A stretch of 43,606 nt of DNA from Candidatus Obscuribacterales bacterium (GTDB taxonomy: Bacteria; Cyanobacteriota; Vampirovibrionia; Obscuribacterales; Obscuribacteraceae). Location: contig JAIELX010000115.1 in assembly GCA_019752635.1 (NCBI GenBank), positions 1 through 43,606 on the forward strand, in the 5' to 3' direction. The notes beneath the pieces are model-generated. The model made no database searches. It was not told the DNA's origin and saw nothing but the letters and a program-made list of their open reading frames with translations. Of this stretch, positions 42,150-43,606 are shown one piece after another. The number at the start of each line of letters is the position of its first letter. Position 1 is the first letter of the stretch. The translations under genes and the position numbers were made by a program.

Positions 42150-43606
42150 ATGAGAAGGGCCATCACTCTTCTTCTTTTGCTTTCGCCGTTCGTCGCAATG
42201 ACGTACGTTCCTTCGCGACCTTCAGTCGTGTCACCATCAGCGGTGTCCGCGACTGCTAGCAATGCACGATTTAGCACCCGGTTTGCCGGGTTGTTTCGTT
42301 CGCTTTACTCTCGCCTCGATACGGATTCGAAAGGCTACGTGACGATGGACGACATCGATCGGGCGATTTTGAAAGATCACTCGATCAAGGGAGATGAAGC
42401 GGCTGCATTGTATGCTCTCAAGAAGTGTTTCAGGGAGCTTGCCGGCGGTGACCACACTCGGCTTACGATTGCGGATGTTGAGCAATTCAATCGCACCATG
42501 CCTGCTGAGTTGAGCGGATACATCGACGAGCACATGATGCATGCGTTGTCATTTCTGTCCAAGGTTAATCGCGGGCTTTATCCCTCAGGGACGGACGCGC
42601 AGAGCCTGGCTAAGATGCAACATCTCAATCAGGTGAACCGCGGTAACTGCTACTTCCAATCCGGATTCAGTTCCGGTGCTGCGAGGGATGCAAGTCGGAT
42701 CCGCACAATCATTGTCGACAACGGGTTGAATGCAGAGGGTGTGCGAACCTACACGGTCACGTTCCCGCGGGCTCCTGATGAGCATTTCACGGTGGAGGAT
42801 TTCACCGAAGTCGGCCTGCTCGTCAACGATGTGCAGGAAGATACCGGGACCTGGATGTCGGTGATTATTCGCGCGTATGGAATGTATCAGCAAGACCACC
42901 CTACGGTGCGAATGTTTCAGCGCTTGTTCTTCGGGTTGGATAGCCGGATTTTGCCTGAAGACATCACTGACGAAGGCTCGATGTTCAACGATGGCTTGTG
43001 GATGTGCACCGAACCTGATACCAGAGTCAATCAGGTTGTCTGGGGAATGGATCCGTCCCACCTGAAGGGCGAAGCCGGAAACCTCCTGGTCGACGCGATC
43101 AAGCGAATCGTTGACGAGTTGCCGAATCTGGATCTCGGAGTGATTGGCGATTGGTTTGGTCCTGCCATTCAAGACCTGGTCCGCTTGCTGAAAAGCATGG
43201 ATGAGGGATACATCCGCGGTCCGTTGGCCGATTGGTTTGCCGAATTGACAGAACAGCTCTTCAGGGCGTTTCTCTACCAGCCGCGTGATCCAGCGCTTGT
43301 GCACGACCAGCTCAAGCACTCGATGGTCGACAACAATCTGCCTGCTACCGTTTTCAAATACGGTGGTGCGCATGAGGCGGCCATTTTGCAGTATCGGCCC
43401 GGCACCGTGTCTGCGGACGGCAAGCACAGCAGCCAATATGGTTTCGTTACCGTGCGGGATCAGGCCTGGCTAAGCGTCGAGGAGGAGGACAAGGTCACGA
43501 AGGGAATCTGGTTCCGTGAACCGGGAATGGATGCTCGAACCGTTTGCATGTCGGTGGAGGAATTCACCGCCTACTACGCTGGTTTCTCCAGTGTGGTGAG
43601 AAAGTA
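42150..43606 (+). CDS. Exported EF-hand protein with calpain-like cysteine motif (partial, runs off the window)
   Basis: The frame is open from the ATG at 42150 to the window end (485 codons, no stop). It begins with a signal peptide (MRRAITLLLLLSPFVAMTYV). An EF-hand loop DTDSKGYVTMDD lies at residues 57-68, with Asp at positions 1, 3, 11 and 12, followed by a weak second hand near 98-110. Residues 161-175 read QVNRGNCYFQSGFSS, which resembles the calpain (peptidase C2) active-site segment, usually with G-D/N-C-W/Y and a Gln six residues before Cys (Q161, C167). Candidate His residues lie downstream (about 411 and 430), but the usual Asn-Pro-Trp-Gly triad segment is not seen. A calcium-controlled exported protease is the best guess; it could also be an inactive relative. 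Confidence 0.7.
   Translation, partial: MRRAITLLLLLSPFVAMTYVPSRPSVVSPSAVSATASNARFSTRFAGLFRSLYSRLDTDSKGYVTMDDIDRAILKDHSIKGDEAAALYALKKCFRELAGGDHTRLTIADVEQFNRTMPAELSGYIDEHMMHALSFLSKVNRGLYPSGTDAQSLAKMQHLNQVNRGNCYFQSGFSSGAARDASRIRTIIVDNGLNAEGVRTYTVTFPRAPDEHFTVEDFTEVGLLVNDVQEDTGTWMSVIIRAYGMYQQDHPTVRMFQRLFFGLDSRILPEDITDEGSMFNDGLWMCTEPDTRVNQVVWGMDPSHLKGEAGNLLVDAIKRIVDELPNLDLGVIGDWFGPAIQDLVRLLKSMDEGYIRGPLADWFAELTEQLFRAFLYQPRDPALVHDQLKHSMVDNNLPATVFKYGGAHEAAILQYRPGTVSADGKHSSQYGFVTVRDQAWLSVEEEDKVTKGIWFREPGMDARTVCMSVEEFTAYYAGFSSVVRK

Noticed and set aside
42585..43436. 283-codon minus-strand frame at the window end
   Set aside because: The plus-strand frame from 42150 has a signal peptide, an EF-hand and a cysteine motif; the minus frame is its shadow.
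1..43606. CRISPR array, IS element, prophage or rRNA operon
   Set aside because: No regularly spaced direct repeats, transposase, integrase, phage gene or rRNA signature was seen anywhere in the window.

Overview
The window looks like the dnaA/dnaN replication-origin region of a Gram-negative bacterium with roughly 50 percent GC. My best guess is a non-photosynthetic cyanobacterial relative of the Melainabacteria/Obscuribacterales type. That placement is inference. It rests on the many TPR and secreted proteins, a paired DUF2939-like family, an exported cyanophycinase-like enzyme, ClpC, a type-A-like RNase P RNA and the rpmH-rnpA-yidD-yidC-jag cluster. No photosynthesis gene, rRNA, IS element, prophage or CRISPR array is visible.

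Layout. Positions 1-5.5 kb hold a Tat-type cyanophycinase-like protein, a TPR protein, trmD, rnpB (RNase P RNA), a four-S1-domain protein and the first DUF2939-like gene. Positions 5.6-10 kb hold the second DUF2939-like paralogue and a beta-oxidation pair (thiolase, then the FadB-type multifunctional enzyme). Positions 10.0-10.6 kb contain a small gene with its own -10 box and ribosome binding site. It reads through an in-frame TGA into a cysteine-containing, hydrophilic tail, so it is a selenoprotein candidate. Positions 10.6-20 kb carry clpC, topA, tsaE and two exported TPR proteins, all on the minus strand, followed by a frameshifted TPR relic. Positions 20.3-28.8 kb carry a Pro-rich exported protein directly upstream of pncB, a 1233-residue nuclease-like/UvrD-type helicase/zinc-ribbon protein, a small secreted protein, a membrane protein and a GT2 glycosyltransferase.

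The origin region is at 28.8-35.5 kb. The minus-strand cluster rpmH-rnpA-yidD-yidC-jag faces away from plus-strand dnaA and dnaN. Between dnaA and dnaN lie three copies of TTATCTACA, a one-base variant of the DnaA box, next to a DnaA-trio-like run. In the same genome the DnaA recognition motif GGRDHTTV has become GNRKHSSV, so protein and site may have changed together. By eye, the plus strand is C-rich over G to the left of this point and G-rich or balanced to the right, which fits an origin. YidC carries a large duplicated Ig-like insertion in an extracytoplasmic loop.

Right of the origin are a tRNA-Asp, a double-lobed retropepsin-like exported protease, a membrane-anchored protein with WRESLR repeats, a GH1 beta-glucosidase, an SbmA/YddA-type ABC exporter, an 800-base gene-poor stretch and, running off the window end, an exported EF-hand protein with a calpain-like cysteine motif.

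All calls come from reading the sequence alone. No database search or folding calculation was run.
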